Assembly: GCF_000317085.1 (NCBI RefSeq)
Contig: NC_019702.1
Coordinates: 62,001-126,000 of the forward strand
Direction of reading: 5' to 3'
Source: Synechococcus sp. PCC 7502
Lineage (GTDB): Bacteria > Cyanobacteriota > Cyanobacteriia > Pseudanabaenales > Pseudanabaenaceae
DNA length: 64,000 bases
The position numbers were made by a program, and so were the translations under genes. How positions within the stretch are numbered: the stretch's first letter is position 1; each line of letters starts with the position of its first letter. The notes beneath the pieces are model-generated. The model was given only the letters and a program-made list of their open reading frames with translations. It ran no database searches and had not been told where the DNA came from. This document shows, in pieces, positions 47,014 through 56,630 of this stretch.

Positions 47014-48163
47014 ACTGTACCTCTGGGTCTTCTTCTAAACTGGGATAAGTAGCAATTTCACGGTTTCCTTGGATTTTCTGCCAAAGCTCATAGCCTTCGG
47101 TGCGTAACCACCCAACTAAGCCATTGGGGAGAACCATCACCACAATTAAAAATAATGCACCTTGGAAGAATAGCCAGACTTCAGGAAATTGTTCACTCAA
47201 TAAACTTTTGGCAAAGTTCACAACTAAAGTCCCAAGTACGGCACCAATTAGGCTGCCTCTCCCACCAACTGCCACCCAAATCACCATCTCAATGGAAAAG
47301 CCAATATCCATTTGCCTTGGGGAGATAATACCTGTTTGGGGGGTAAATAAAGCCCCAGCAATACCTGCTAAAGCTGCGGAAATCGCAAATACCATCACCT
47401 TAAATCCCGTGGGATTGTAACCTGAAAATCTCAGGCGGTTTTCATCATCTCGAATTGTGACTAATAATCTGCCAAACCTTCCACTGGCAAGCCATCGACA
47501 CAAATAATAGGCACCGATTAACATGATAACTGTAATTATGTAAAATGCTCTTTGGGTTTCAGGCGATCGCACCGTAGCCCCAAAAATTGTCTGAAAGTCT
47601 GTTAATCCGTTGGTGCCATTGATTAGCTTTTGCTGCCCGTTAAAGAAATTAAAAAAGATAATCGTAGTCGCTTGGGTCAAAATCGAGAAATAAACCCCAC
47701 GAATTCGGTTTCTAAATACCAAGTATCCCAACACTGCCGCCGTAATTCCGGGAATTAAAATAATCGCTAGGAGCGTAAATGGGAAGGAGTTAAAAGGTTG
47801 CCAAATTAGTGGTAACTCAGTGACACCATACAAGCCCATAAACTCGGGAAGCTTGCTAGTGGCTGACGCTGGGATTTGCAGCTTTAAGTACATGGCAAAG
47901 GCATAACCACCAAGGGCGAAAAATACTCCATGCCCAAGGCTCAGAATGCCCGTGAATCCCCAGATTAAATCAATGCCCAAGGCAGCGATCGCTAATGCCA
48001 GAAACCGACCTAAAAGACTGACTCGAAATCCTTGCCCTGTTGCTTCTAGTACCCAAGGAATTACAAATATTAGGAGTAAAGCAATAACTAAAACTATTCC
48101 TAACTCTATACCGATCTTACCTAAGGGCGATCGCTTTTCAGTTATTGGAGAATTAACGGTCAT
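46988..48163 (-). CDS. urtC: Urea ABC transporter permease UrtC
   Basis: A 391-residue LivM-type permease of about ten helices. GFTGILSLGHGVFFALGGYA and VAVGGRGSLIGAVLGTLVVN are conserved in UrtC. urtA (binding protein) and urtB (first permease), usually just upstream, are absent: the upstream neighbour is divergent desaturase DNA. An NtcA box lies 60-73 bases before the ATG. Confidence 0.93.
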   Translation of the reverse strand: MTVNSPITEKRSPLGKIGIELGIVLVIALLLIFVIPWVLEATGQGFRVSLLGRFLALAIAALGIDLIWGFTGILSLGHGVFFALGGYAFAMYLKLQIPASATSKLPEFMGLYGVTELPLIWQPFNSFPFTLLAIILIPGITAAVLGYLVFRNRIRGVYFSILTQATTIIFFNFFNGQQKLINGTNGLTDFQTIFGATVRSPETQRAFYIITVIMLIGAYYLCRWLASGRFGRLLVTIRDDENRLRFSGYNPTGFKVMVFAISAALAGIAGALFTPQTGIISPRQMDIGFSIEMVIWVAVGGRGSLIGAVLGTLVVNFAKSLLSEQFPEVWLFFQGALFLIVVMVLPNGLVGWLRTEGYELWQKIQGNREIATYPSLEEDPEVQYERKNLGD

Positions 48164-48207
48164 CAGTAACTAAAATTATGAATGAATCCAAGGGCAAAAT
48201 ATCATAC

Positions 48208-48236
48208 CCACTCAGATTTTAGGTATCCATTTTTAC
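48208..48236 (-). promoter_or_regulatory. NtcA-type promoter of urtCDE
   Basis: On the minus strand GTA-AAAATGGA-TAC (48223-48236) is followed after 21 bases by a TATTTT (TAN3T) near 48196-48201, close to the class II NtcA layout. It is the only GTAN8TAC seen between the divergent genes. Confidence 0.65.
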
Positions 48237-48383
48237 TTAATCTTGGGCTACTTAATTTTGTAATCTTGCAAGTCAAACTTTTTTTGATCCCACATAAGAA
48301 ATGTAATTTGTTAACAAATCTCAATATAAATTAGGGTACAATACTCTGCGGTTCCACAACTAGTTTCAAAACTAATAGTTAGC

Positions 48384-48584
48384 ATGAGTAAAGAAATTGA
48401 TTTCTCAAAAGAAGCTAAATCTCAGCCGCTTCCCAGTTCCATTCTTAGTTCCAAGTCATCCACAGTTAACTTTAATCAGGTGCGGATGCAAGCAGAACTT
48501 TTAGAATTAGAGTTTGATATTGACACGCTACTAGGACAGTTACAAAACCTTAGCCGCTTAAGCCAAACTGGGAGTAAAAAATAA
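48384..48584 (+). CDS. Small hypothetical protein preceding desA
   Basis: A 66-residue hydrophilic protein: a Ser-rich N-terminal half and an amphipathic helix [20 protein letters not shown] that continues with leucine spacing suited to a coiled coil. Its stop codon TAA overlaps the desA ATG by one base (A at 48584), so the two are translationally coupled. Function not known; an accessory to the desaturase is possible. Confidence 0.65.
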   Translation: MSKEIDFSKEAKSQPLPSSILSSKSSTVNFNQVRMQAELLELEFDIDTLLGQLQNLSRLSQTGSKK

Positions 48585-49621
48585 TGGTTACGGTATCCCA
48601 ACCGCAAGTATCATCTGCGCCCAAAACTCTTCCGCCAGACACCACACTCCGATCAATTATTAAAACCTTACCGCCCGAATGCTTTACCAAGAATCCCCTT
48701 AAAGCTTGGTCTGGCTTACTATTCAGCGTTATTGCAGTAGCCTTAGGTTATGTCAGTATCGCCCTATCTCCTTGGTACCTATTGCCCTTCGCTTGGATTT
48801 ATACTGGCACCGCTCTTACAGGTTTTTTTGTAATTGGTCACGACTGCGGTCACCGTTCTTTTTCTAATCGCAACTGGATCAATAACTTGGTGGGGCATAT
48901 TGTGTTTTTGCCTTTGATCTTCCCATTTCACCCTTGGCGATTAAAACATGATCATCACCATTTACACACCAATAAAATGGATGAAGATAATGCTTGGTAT
49001 CCCTTTACTGAGGAGTTATATAAGGAAGTTAAGCCTTATGAACGTACTGCTTATCGCTTGATTCGAGGTAAGTTTTGGTGGTTAGGTTCCATAATTCACT
49101 GGGCAAATCTGCACTTTAACCCTAGCCTCTATCCTGAGAAGCAAAGAAAAGAAGTGATATTCTCGGCAGGTTTAGTAATTGCCTACGCAGCGATCGCTTT
49201 CCCGTTAATGATTTTGGCGGGTGGTATCTTCGGCTGGGTTAATTTTTTCCTAATGCCTTGGTTGGTTTATCACTTTTGGATGAGTACATTTACGATTGTG
49301 CATCATACTATGCCAGATATTCCTTTTAAGACTAAGGAAGCATGGAATGCCGCCCAAGATCAGCTTACAGGTACAGTCCATTGTGAATATCCTGCTTGGG
49401 TAGAGCTATTGTGTCATCACATTAATGTCCATATTCCTCACCACATTTCTACGGGTATTCCTTCCTATAATTTGAGAATGGCACATGAATCTCTGAAACA
49501 AAACTGGGGTGATTATCTATATGAAACCACATTTAACTGGAAGCTAATGGATCGTATTAGTTCTGAATGTCACATTTATGATGCGGAAAATTGTTATAGG
49601 CGGTTTGATCAGTTGTCTTAG
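48584..49621 (+). CDS. desA: Acyl-lipid delta-12 desaturase
   Basis: A 345-residue membrane desaturase that turns oleoyl into linoleoyl chains on glycerolipids using ferredoxin. The three di-iron histidine boxes are HDCGHRSF (about 86-93), HDHHHLHT (about 123-130) and HIPHHIS (about 286-292), and the hydrophobic pairs between them match DesA. With desB at 62548-63627 the strain can make tri-unsaturated chains. Confidence 0.94.
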   Translation: MVTVSQPQVSSAPKTLPPDTTLRSIIKTLPPECFTKNPLKAWSGLLFSVIAVALGYVSIALSPWYLLPFAWIYTGTALTGFFVIGHDCGHRSFSNRNWINNLVGHIVFLPLIFPFHPWRLKHDHHHLHTNKMDEDNAWYPFTEELYKEVKPYERTAYRLIRGKFWWLGSIIHWANLHFNPSLYPEKQRKEVIFSAGLVIAYAAIAFPLMILAGGIFGWVNFFLMPWLVYHFWMSTFTIVHHTMPDIPFKTKEAWNAAQDQLTGTVHCEYPAWVELLCHHINVHIPHHISTGIPSYNLRMAHESLKQNWGDYLYETTFNWKLMDRISSECHIYDAENCYRRFDQLS

Positions 49622-49725
49622 ATTTTAAAACTTTTTTAGCTTGAATGTTTACACTTAATTTTTTCGGTTAATTTTTAGAGACAACTAAACTTTAAAAAAC
49701 TTGTTATTCTAATTTCATCCTAATT

Positions 49726-49751
49726 CCTGTGTCATTGGCATAGGTTTTTTT
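49726..49751 (+). terminator. Rho-independent terminator after desA
   Basis: CCTGTG and CATAGG form a six-base stem (one G-T pair) around TCATTGG, followed by seven T residues. It ends the desA transcript and sits 18-43 bases before the nagA frame. Confidence 0.6.
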
Positions 49752-49774
49752 ATTATTGTTTTTATTATTTGTAT

Positions 49775-50788
49775 ATGCGGCGATCGCCTAAATTTATTTG
49801 CTATTCCAGTGGTGGGATCGATTTACAGATTAATGGGGCTTTGGGCATAGCCTTTAATGAATTAAATAGCGAGAATAGTGCATCTTTGGCTAAAGTTTGC
49901 GAATATCTATGGAATTGTGGCATTGACGGATTTTTACCAACTTTAGTTACTAATGCCCCTGAAAAAATTTTGAGTTCTTTGGCAGCGATTCATCAAGCGA
50001 TCGCCCAGCTTAAAAATGCTCCCAACTCAGCCCAAATTTTAGGAGTGCATTTAGAATGTGCTTTTTTCCATCCCGATCGCCGTGGAGCGCATCCTAGAGA
50101 GTATCTTAAACCTTTAACCATAGATTCACTCAAACAATTAGTTGGCGATCACTTAGAAATTATTAAGCTGATCACCCTTGCCCCAGAGCTAGATGTCACG
50201 AATACTGTTATTCCCTTTTTAGTCGAACGGGGGATTATTGTCAGCCTCGGACATTCCACAGCTACATCTAGGCAGGCTCAATCTGCTTTTAATCTGGGTG
50301 CAACTATGGTGACCCATGCCTTTAATGCCATGCCACCTTTGCATCATCGAGAGCCGGGGTTATTGGGGGCAGCGATTTTAAATCCGAGGGTTTACTGTGG
50401 TTTAATTGCCGATGGGGTCCATGTCCATCCCCAAATGGTTGAGATATTATGGCGACTGAAGGGCAAAGAAATTGTTTTAGTCAGTGATGCCCTTGCCCCT
50501 TTAGGCTTACCCGATGGGATTTATCCGTGGGACGATCGCACCATTGAGATCAAAGATTTTACGGCACGATTGCCCGATGGAACTCTATCTGGGACAACTC
50601 TTTCGCTGTTTGATTGTGTGCAGAATCTGGTCATATGGGGAATTTGCTCTCCCCAAGAAGCGATCGCCCTAGCAACGGAAAGTCCCAGAAAAGTTCTTAA
50701 TCTGCCCTTGTTTCCAGCTTCTCTAGCTTGGTATTGGCAGGAAGAGGAGGCACAACTGACTTGGGAACGCTGCGATGGATACCGATGA
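49775..50788 (+). CDS. nagA: N-acetylglucosamine-6-phosphate deacetylase, N-terminally short
   Basis: Metal-dependent amidohydrolase of the NagA family: [32 protein letters not shown] with the metal Glu, [11 protein letters not shown] and [17 protein letters not shown] with the two His, then [11 protein letters not shown]-like VSDALAPLG with the catalytic Asp. Normal NagA has about 50-60 residues before [10 protein letters not shown], forming part of a beta-domain; here only about 14 remain and a TAA lies upstream in frame. The TTG at 49769 is an alternative start. The gene may be N-terminally deleted or have lost function. Confidence 0.8.
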   Translation: MRRSPKFICYSSGGIDLQINGALGIAFNELNSENSASLAKVCEYLWNCGIDGFLPTLVTNAPEKILSSLAAIHQAIAQLKNAPNSAQILGVHLECAFFHPDRRGAHPREYLKPLTIDSLKQLVGDHLEIIKLITLAPELDVTNTVIPFLVERGIIVSLGHSTATSRQAQSAFNLGATMVTHAFNAMPPLHHREPGLLGAAILNPRVYCGLIADGVHVHPQMVEILWRLKGKEIVLVSDALAPLGLPDGIYPWDDRTIEIKDFTARLPDGTLSGTTLSLFDCVQNLVIWGICSPQEAIALATESPRKVLNLPLFPASLAWYWQEEEAQLTWERCDGYR

Positions 50789-51635
50789 TCATAGCTAAGG
50801 TGGACTTAAGCTGCTTACGGGGAATCACTGCATCAACTTGCCCATGAGCAAGGAGGTACTCGGCAGTTTGAAAGTCATCGGGGATTTTTTGTTTGAGGGT
50901 TTGCTCAATTACCCTCCTGCCCGTAAAGCCAATCAGTGCCTTCGGTTCAGCTAGGATAATATCTCCGAGCATGGCAAAACTAGCGGTAACTCCGCCTGTA
51001 GTGGGATAGGTCAGAATAGGGATGTAAAGTAATTTAGACTGGCGATGGCGATCGAGGGCAGCTGAGGTCTTTGCCATTTGCATTAAGCTTAAAATTCCCT
51101 CCTGCATTCTTGCGCCTCCAGAAGCACAGACAAGGATAACTGGAACTTGCTGTTGGGTTGAGGCTTCAATTAGTCTAGTAATTTTTTCCCCTACCACCGA
51201 TCCCATACTGCCTGCCATAAACCGAAAGTCCATGACCCCTAGTCCCACAGGTATGCCTTCTAATTTGCCAAATCCAGTTACAATTCCATCCCCAAGACCA
51301 GTGCTTTTCTCGGTTTCAATTAATCGATCTTTGTATGCTTTGCGATCGCGAAACTCCAAGGGATCACAGGAACGTAGGTGCTCATTGATTTCAACCCAAG
51401 TATTTGGATCAATTAGCTGACTAATTCTTTGGGCAGAAGTAACTTGCACATGGTGTTGGCATTCGGGACAAACCATATAGTTGGTCTGCAAATCTTTAAT
51501 ATAGGTTAAGGCATCGCAGGATTCGCACTTGTACCATAGCCCATCGGGTATATCCCGCTCTTGATAGGGAGGATCATACGGCAATTCAGGAGTAGGAGAT
51601 TTACGGCGATCGGCAAACCAGTCAAACAGCGACAT
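50697..51635 (-). CDS. accD: Acetyl-CoA carboxylase carboxyltransferase, beta subunit
   Basis: A 312-residue AccD: N-terminal zinc finger CESC ... CPEC (about residues 36-58), then the carboxyltransferase fold with [21 protein letters not shown] and [20 protein letters not shown]. Partners AccA/B/C are elsewhere. Its 3' end overlaps that of nagA by 92 bases on the opposite strand. Confidence 0.95.
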   Translation of the reverse strand: MSLFDWFADRRKSPTPELPYDPPYQERDIPDGLWYKCESCDALTYIKDLQTNYMVCPECQHHVQVTSAQRISQLIDPNTWVEINEHLRSCDPLEFRDRKAYKDRLIETEKSTGLGDGIVTGFGKLEGIPVGLGVMDFRFMAGSMGSVVGEKITRLIEASTQQQVPVILVCASGGARMQEGILSLMQMAKTSAALDRHRQSKLLYIPILTYPTTGGVTASFAMLGDIILAEPKALIGFTGRRVIEQTLKQKIPDDFQTAEYLLAHGQVDAVIPRKQLKSTLAMIIGIHRSVPKSVVPPLPANTKLEKLETRAD

Positions 51636-51755
51636 ATTTCACTCTAAAGAGTTTATCAAAACCCTAAAAAAATTATCAAATCACATCAAATCATAACTCA
51701 AGGAATTACATCCCTAAAATTATGATTCTAAATGAATATCCTAATTAACCTGTGA

Positions 51756-52907
51756 TTAATTGGCAACTGGTTTCGGCTTAGGCATATCTTGCAGGTGCGT
51801 ATAAACCGTTCGGGAAATTTGCCGAATTAGTTCATTTGCCCTTTGATCGTTACTAGGTCGTTTAGCGATCGCGGAAATAATATATCTTTTCCCATTTGGC
51901 ATATCGATAATTCCGGCATCACCAACTACGGATTTAATATCACCGGTTTTGTGAGCAATTCGAGCATCAGGGGGAATACCTTGGGGCAGAAGGGTATTAG
52001 TTTTAGTACGGTGCATAATATCCATCAGGCGATCGCGGCTGCGCGGAGAGAGGATTTTACCCTGTTCCACCATTGATAAAAGGTTAACTAAGTCCTCTGG
52101 GCTGGTGGTATTCGTCCCAGTTAAATCAGGGAGGGGATTACGAATGACCGTAGAAGTTAAGTCCCAACTTAAAAATCTTTGATTTGCCTCCTCTATGCCA
52201 CCGATGCGCTTAATAATCATATTAGTAGCAGTATTATCACTGATGATGATCATCAAGGTTATAGTTTCAAGGGCAGATATTTTAGTGCCAACGGGTTCGT
52301 ACTGCAAACCTCCCGATTCACCGACAATCACATCTTTACTTAGCACTAACTGCTCATCTAAGCGGGCTTTACCAGCATCAACATCCTGCAAAAATGCGAC
52401 TAATACTGGAATTTTAATCATACTGGCGGAAGCGATCGCCTCACTACCTTTAATATTGACATACCCCCCGCTATCAAGGTCAGTTAAGTAGGTCTCCACA
52501 GTAATGTCTGGCTGGGATTTAGTCAGGGCATTAATTTTGGTGGTTAATTCGGTTAATTCAGTTTTGGTAGCAGGTTCAGGGAGAGGTGAGGTAGTTGGAG
52601 TTGTCTTAGGCGTATCAGTCGGGGTAGTTTCGGGGGGAGCAACCACCACAGGTTCAGGGCGAAAAAAGGCAATGGATGTACCAGTTATTACACTTATGCC
52701 GATGCCAATAATTACTAACTGGAGGAATATGCCGAAGAATGGTAAAAATACAGATTTTTTAGGTGCTTTTTTGACCATAGTTCTTCTTCTCCCCGTTACT
52801 GTAGTTGGGGTGGTTGATGGTTGCGGTTCTGAAGTAGAACGTTTAGAACTTAGTCGCGTTGGTCGATCTGTTGCCACAAATTTTTGTTTACTCACACCTT
52901 GTGACAA
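51756..52907 (-). CDS. Class A beta-lactamase-like serine hydrolase, membrane-anchored
   Basis: A Pro/Thr-rich, basic N-terminal part precedes one membrane helix (FLQLVIIGIGISVITGTSIAFF region, about 55-75) and a Pro/Thr-rich linker (about 80-120). The hydrolase domain has the Ser-x-x-Lys motif SASMIKIPVL, the SDN motif in IISDNTATN and the KTG triad in AHKTGDI. The domain lies on the outer side of the membrane. Many cyanobacterial members act as weak beta-lactamases or peptidoglycan enzymes; the substrate is not clear. Confidence 0.85.
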   Translation of the reverse strand: MSQGVSKQKFVATDRPTRLSSKRSTSEPQPSTTPTTVTGRRRTMVKKAPKKSVFLPFFGIFLQLVIIGIGISVITGTSIAFFRPEPVVVAPPETTPTDTPKTTPTTSPLPEPATKTELTELTTKINALTKSQPDITVETYLTDLDSGGYVNIKGSEAIASASMIKIPVLVAFLQDVDAGKARLDEQLVLSKDVIVGESGGLQYEPVGTKISALETITLMIIISDNTATNMIIKRIGGIEEANQRFLSWDLTSTVIRNPLPDLTGTNTTSPEDLVNLLSMVEQGKILSPRSRDRLMDIMHRTKTNTLLPQGIPPDARIAHKTGDIKSVVGDAGIIDMPNGKRYIISAIAKRPSNDQRANELIRQISRTVYTHLQDMPKPKPVAN

Positions 52908-52950
52908 ATATAGTAACTAAATTTTGTAAAAATTCAAATCATTATTCAAA

Positions 52951-53727
52951 TTATTTCTCTTGTGCTGCCCAATTAATTTGACGGATAATGCCACGTAACA
53001 TATCAATTTCAGGTTTTGTCAGATTTGCTTTATTAAATAAATGTCGTAATTTTTGCATGCGACTAAAGGATGTGTGAGGAAAAAGATAGCCAATTTTTAA
53101 TAAAACCGCTTCTAAGTCTTGATAATATGCCTCTAAGTGTTCTAGGCAGGCGATCGCTGATTCGGAATCTGTATTTTCTTTATTTTTTAGATTTTGAGAA
53201 GCAGAATTTACTGGAGGTAATAAAATCTGAAGCTGATAACAACAGATTGCTACTGCTTGGGCAAGGTTGATTGATGGGTAAATTGGCGATACGGGAATTT
53301 GGATCACCTTTTGGCAGTAGGCAATCTCAGCATTTGTTAAACCTCGGTCTTCCCGCCCAAACACGATCGCTCCTATTTCCATATTAGGTAAATACTCAAA
53401 ATCAACTCCAGACTCAATTCCTAGGAGCCACCTGATCCCAACTTCAGGGCTTTCGGTAGTAATTTCTGTGCGTCCCGTCGTGGCGATCGCCCTTTGACAA
53501 CCACCTAAAGCTTGGGGTAAATCATCAACAACTTTGGCACTATCGAGAATATCTTGGGCATGAACTGCCATATCTTGGGCGGCTTTGGCATAACGATCGC
53601 TGGTCAGATCAAACTTTGGATTTACCAGCCATAATTCCGATAGTCCCATATTTTTCATGACTCTAGCGATCGAACCCACATTTAATGCTCCCGATGGCTC
53701 CACCAAGATAATCCGAATCTCTAACAT
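52951..53727 (-). CDS. TrmJ/SpoU-type RNA 2'-O-methyltransferase
   Basis: SPOUT methyltransferase: IRIILVEPSGALNVGSIARVMKNMGLSELWLV begins the knotted fold; VFGREDRGLTNAEIAYCQ and IPVSPIYPSINLAQAVAICCYQL are motifs 2 and 3. I use ATG 53727 (MLEIRII, 258 residues); the longer frame from 53811 would run into cobD. TrmJ methylates tRNA position 32; the exact target here is inferred. Last gene of a tight four-gene minus-strand run. Confidence 0.88.
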   Translation of the reverse strand: MLEIRIILVEPSGALNVGSIARVMKNMGLSELWLVNPKFDLTSDRYAKAAQDMAVHAQDILDSAKVVDDLPQALGGCQRAIATTGRTEITTESPEVGIRWLLGIESGVDFEYLPNMEIGAIVFGREDRGLTNAEIAYCQKVIQIPVSPIYPSINLAQAVAICCYQLQILLPPVNSASQNLKNKENTDSESAIACLEHLEAYYQDLEAVLLKIGYLFPHTSFSRMQKLRHLFNKANLTKPEIDMLRGIIRQINWAAQEK

Positions 53728-53744
53728 TGATCTAAGTTGTTGAT

Positions 53745-54758
53745 CTAAGTTTTTATGAATGAACAAATGCTGATCGCAGTAATTCCCAAACCTAACCATA
53801 GCAAACAACAAATTCGAGTTAGATGCAAAGCTTGGTAAATAGTTTTAGGCGTAATCGGATCAATATCATCTCCAAGTGAGGGTTTGTATTTAATTTCTCC
53901 CCGATACTGATTAGCTCCCCCGACTTGAACGCCCAAAATTGCCGCATAAATGCACTCACTCCAACCAGAATTAGGACTTGGATCGGCGATCGCATCCCGT
54001 TGACAAATACGCCATACTGCTAAAGGTTTACCTGAAATTAAGCCCAAAGTTATTACTGTTAAGCGGCAGGGAAGCCAAGTTAAAACATCTTCGGTTTTAG
54101 CACTGAACCAACCTAAGTCTGCATAGGGAGGATAACGGTAGCCCACCATAGAGTCCAAGGTACTAGCAGCTTTGTATGCCATAGCGATCGCTACACCTAC
54201 ACTGGGAGTTAAAAATAAAGTAAACCCTAGCAAAGCATAAAATAATGGGGCGGTAACTCCATCAACAGCATTTTCGGTAATAGTTTCTAATACTGCGCGT
54301 AAAATTTCTGGCTCTGTTAAGTTCTCAGTATCCCTGCCCACATATTGACTTAATCGCTGGCGTGCCTTGATTAGATTATCAGATTCTTGCTTCAGCGCAT
54401 TTAATACATCTTCTGCCGCATTTCTTAAACTTTTCCCAGCCCAACAACTAGCGAGGAGAATACTGGAAACTACTATGCCTAGCCTTAAATCCAGATAGGT
54501 AAAAAAGCTAATTATTAACCAAGTGATCCCGCCACTTATGGCAATGAGGCTAAAGCCTAGAACTATGCCCCATAGCTTCATGACCACAGGTGAAAATTTA
54601 GGGATTTTAGTATTTTTGTTGGTATCTGTGAAAACTACACAGTTGGTAAACCCTGCGATCGCCCATCCCATAACCTGCACAGGATGGAGAAAATTAACAG
54701 GATCACCAATTACATAGTCTATAAAAGCTGCTAAAACTAAGATAGTAACCAGAATCAT
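53745..54758 (-). CDS. cobD: Adenosylcobinamide-phosphate synthase
   Basis: A 337-residue integral membrane CobD/CbiB, starting AAFIDYVIGDPVNFLHPVQVMG, with VDGVTAPLFYALLG, MAYKAASTLDSMVGYR and DPSPNSGWSE motifs. It attaches aminopropanol phosphate to adenosylcobyric acid in cobamide synthesis. It starts at the base right after the preceding gene's stop and is followed by the methyltransferase after 17 bases. No cobalamin riboswitch seen. Confidence 0.93.
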   Translation of the reverse strand: MILVTILVLAAFIDYVIGDPVNFLHPVQVMGWAIAGFTNCVVFTDTNKNTKIPKFSPVVMKLWGIVLGFSLIAISGGITWLIISFFTYLDLRLGIVVSSILLASCWAGKSLRNAAEDVLNALKQESDNLIKARQRLSQYVGRDTENLTEPEILRAVLETITENAVDGVTAPLFYALLGFTLFLTPSVGVAIAMAYKAASTLDSMVGYRYPPYADLGWFSAKTEDVLTWLPCRLTVITLGLISGKPLAVWRICQRDAIADPSPNSGWSECIYAAILGVQVGGANQYRGEIKYKPSLGDDIDPITPKTIYQALHLTRICCLLWLGLGITAISICSFIKT

Positions 54759-55109
54759 TTACTGGTTTTTCAAATGGGCATGAATGGCTTGGAGTTCAGT
54801 TAAAATCTGCTGCAAAATCTGATTAGTTGTATTTACGGGAGACTCTTGCACTTGAATCGTGACCTGTTGAATTTTTAAGACATCCCTAGCGAACCGAGAT
54901 ACTTCCGTTGGGTGAAACAACAAAGGCTCATTGCGATTTTGGCGCAGTTCAGGATTTAACTTTTTGGGATCATAGGGTAAATTAATTTCTTCCACATCCG
55001 TATTGGCATAACGATATAGGGAAGGACGCGATCTCCCCAAAGCCTTCTGTACAGCCTCAATATTCATGAGAAATTCTGAAGAGGAATTTTCAGTTGTCAT
55101 ACTGATCAA
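54759..55109 (-). CDS. Unknown protein with HTH-like N-terminal part
   Basis: A 116-residue protein. The middle FLMNIEAVQKALGRSRPSLY followed by RYANTDVEEINLPYDPKKLNPE resembles the helix-turn-helix start of MerR/excisionase-like proteins, with LFHPTEVSRFARDVL next, and the C-terminal 30 residues (NTTNQILQQILTELQAIHAHL without break) have coiled-coil spacing. Possible later starts are ATG 55100 and 55067. Its stop abuts the cobD start, so they are co-translated. DNA binding is inference. Confidence 0.6.
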   Translation of the reverse strand: MISMTTENSSSEFLMNIEAVQKALGRSRPSLYRYANTDVEEINLPYDPKKLNPELRQNRNEPLLFHPTEVSRFARDVLKIQQVTIQVQESPVNTTNQILQQILTELQAIHAHLKNQ

Positions 55110-55112
55110 GAA

Positions 55113-55586
55113 TTACTTTTTACCGAGTAAATTACGATTTAACTCTAGCACTGGGCTCACTAAAGCGACTTCCTGCGGTTCTAAAAGCTGCTTGACCACC
55201 TGCTGCATAATATTATAGGTGGCATCACAGCTACGCTCAGCATTAAAGGCTTGCATAATTGTTTGAAACCAAATTAAAAACTGATTCTTGAGGTTATCGT
55301 CATCATCAATCAAAACAGTTAAAGCCACATATCGTAATACTCTTAAGGTATCCCGTTTCCATTTGTCCGATACATCCTCAGCCCCATTTTGCAAAAGCTT
55401 GGGATCGAGCGATCGCAGTTTTGTATAGACTTGCTCGACAATCTTGGCTTCAAGGGATTTTAGTTTTTGATAGACTTGCTTACGCAGGCTAAAGGACTTG
55501 ATGTAAGTGTTAATAAACTCTAATTCATCATCACTAGCATATCTGCCATCAGTTTCCACACTTAACTTTTCTAAATTGACAAACAT
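55113..55586 (-). CDS. Phycobilisome-protein-like (globin-fold) protein lacking bilin Cys
   Basis: A 157-residue helical protein. KWKRDTLRVLRYVALTVLIDD aligns by eye with the phycobiliprotein helix E segment, in which bilin is bound by a Cys before Arg-Asp; here Lys replaces that Cys, so no chromophore should attach at that site. Only one Cys (RSCDATYNIM) occurs, later in the chain. The ends MFVNLEKLSVETDGRYASDD and LNRNLLGKK fit a cyanobacterial family annotated as phycobilisome protein. First gene of the four-gene run, 3 bases before the next. Confidence 0.65.
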   Translation of the reverse strand: MFVNLEKLSVETDGRYASDDELEFINTYIKSFSLRKQVYQKLKSLEAKIVEQVYTKLRSLDPKLLQNGAEDVSDKWKRDTLRVLRYVALTVLIDDDDNLKNQFLIWFQTIMQAFNAERSCDATYNIMQQVVKQLLEPQEVALVSPVLELNRNLLGKK

Positions 55587-55701
55587 ATAAGTTCCTAAAG
55601 TGATCCCCAGTGATAATTATCTATAGGTTTGGACACAGGCGATCAAGATTTAATAAAAATTTGTAGCAATGCGTATCTAATGAATATCCTAAGACGGCTC
55701 C

Positions 55702-56478
55702 TTAAAGAAATCTAGTAAGCAACACACGGTAGCGATTCTTTTTCGTAACGGTAATTTCCCCGACTGCCAATCGTCCTTTACCACTTACCGCTACAAGATC
55801 ACCGGATTTAAGCTGATAACTAGGCTGGGTTACACTTTTCCAATTAACCCGCACATCATCACCATCAATAAAATCGACCATCTTACTCCTAGACATGCCA
55901 AATCCCGCCGAAGCGATCGCATCCAAACGCAAAGAGGCTTCAACCGTAGCAATTTCTTTAGTTTGGGGTGGTCTAATTTTTAAATTTGCTAGTTCAATAC
56001 TGCGAACTTTAACAGGGACAGTGCGAACTTGGTTGAGACTTACGCTTAAATATTCCACCAACTCTGGTACCACGATCACCTGCGCTCCTTTTTCTCCCAG
56101 TAAAATCAAATCTCCAACTTTTTGACGTTCAATACCTGTACCTAAAATTGCTCCTAAAAAGTCTCGATGGCTAGCGGGATCAAATAAAAAATTACCACTA
56201 ATATCTATAGCTGCTAAATTAACCATCTCTGGTTCTAGGGGTAAATCTATGTGGGCGATCGCCATCCGACATCTTTCCGCTTGGGCATAGCCACCGTAGA
56301 TTACGAACTTAACTTCAGTAAATTTCTTAAATACCTGTTGTGCCTCAATTAGCTCTGACGGAGACAGAAAATCACTACATACCACTTCCCATGTTTGCAA
56401 CGCCTGATCGCCTAAATCTAAGAGTCGGCTGATAACTTCTCGGTGTTCTAATCCAGTTAATAAATCCCGTGGCAACAT
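55702..56478 (-). CDS. Photosystem II S4 domain protein
   Basis: A 258-residue protein with a YlmH-like N-terminal domain (VKFVIYGGYAQAERCRMAIA; FLGAILGTGIERQKVGDLIL) and a C-terminal S4 RNA-binding domain (LRLDAIASAGFGMSRSKMVD, DDVRVNWK, KSGDLVAVSGKGRL). This is the cyanobacterial/plastid family linked to photosystem II assembly. Likely RNA-binding; no partner adjacent. Confidence 0.9.
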   Translation of the reverse strand: MLPRDLLTGLEHREVISRLLDLGDQALQTWEVVCSDFLSPSELIEAQQVFKKFTEVKFVIYGGYAQAERCRMAIAHIDLPLEPEMVNLAAIDISGNFLFDPASHRDFLGAILGTGIERQKVGDLILLGEKGAQVIVVPELVEYLSVSLNQVRTVPVKVRSIELANLKIRPPQTKEIATVEASLRLDAIASAGFGMSRSKMVDFIDGDDVRVNWKSVTQPSYQLKSGDLVAVSGKGRLAVGEITVTKKNRYRVLLTRFL

Positions 56479-56630
56479 TTTAATATTCTGCTTAAATATT
56501 CACAATCCGCTCAGTAATGCCTTAGTTCATTTCACAAATCATGTTGATTATGGTGAGAACTCTGAAGGTAAATTAAAATAAAATTAAAAGTCAATATAAT
56601 TCACCCTAAACCTATCCTAGGTGATCACCC

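Noticed and set aside
49766-49775. TTG 49769 as the nagA start
   Set aside because: ATG 49775 is two codons away and neither position restores the missing N-terminal domain, so the ATG was used.
53728-53811. Longer start for the RNA methyltransferase
   Set aside because: The extension lies within the 3' coding end of cobD and precedes the typical MLEIRIILVEP start.
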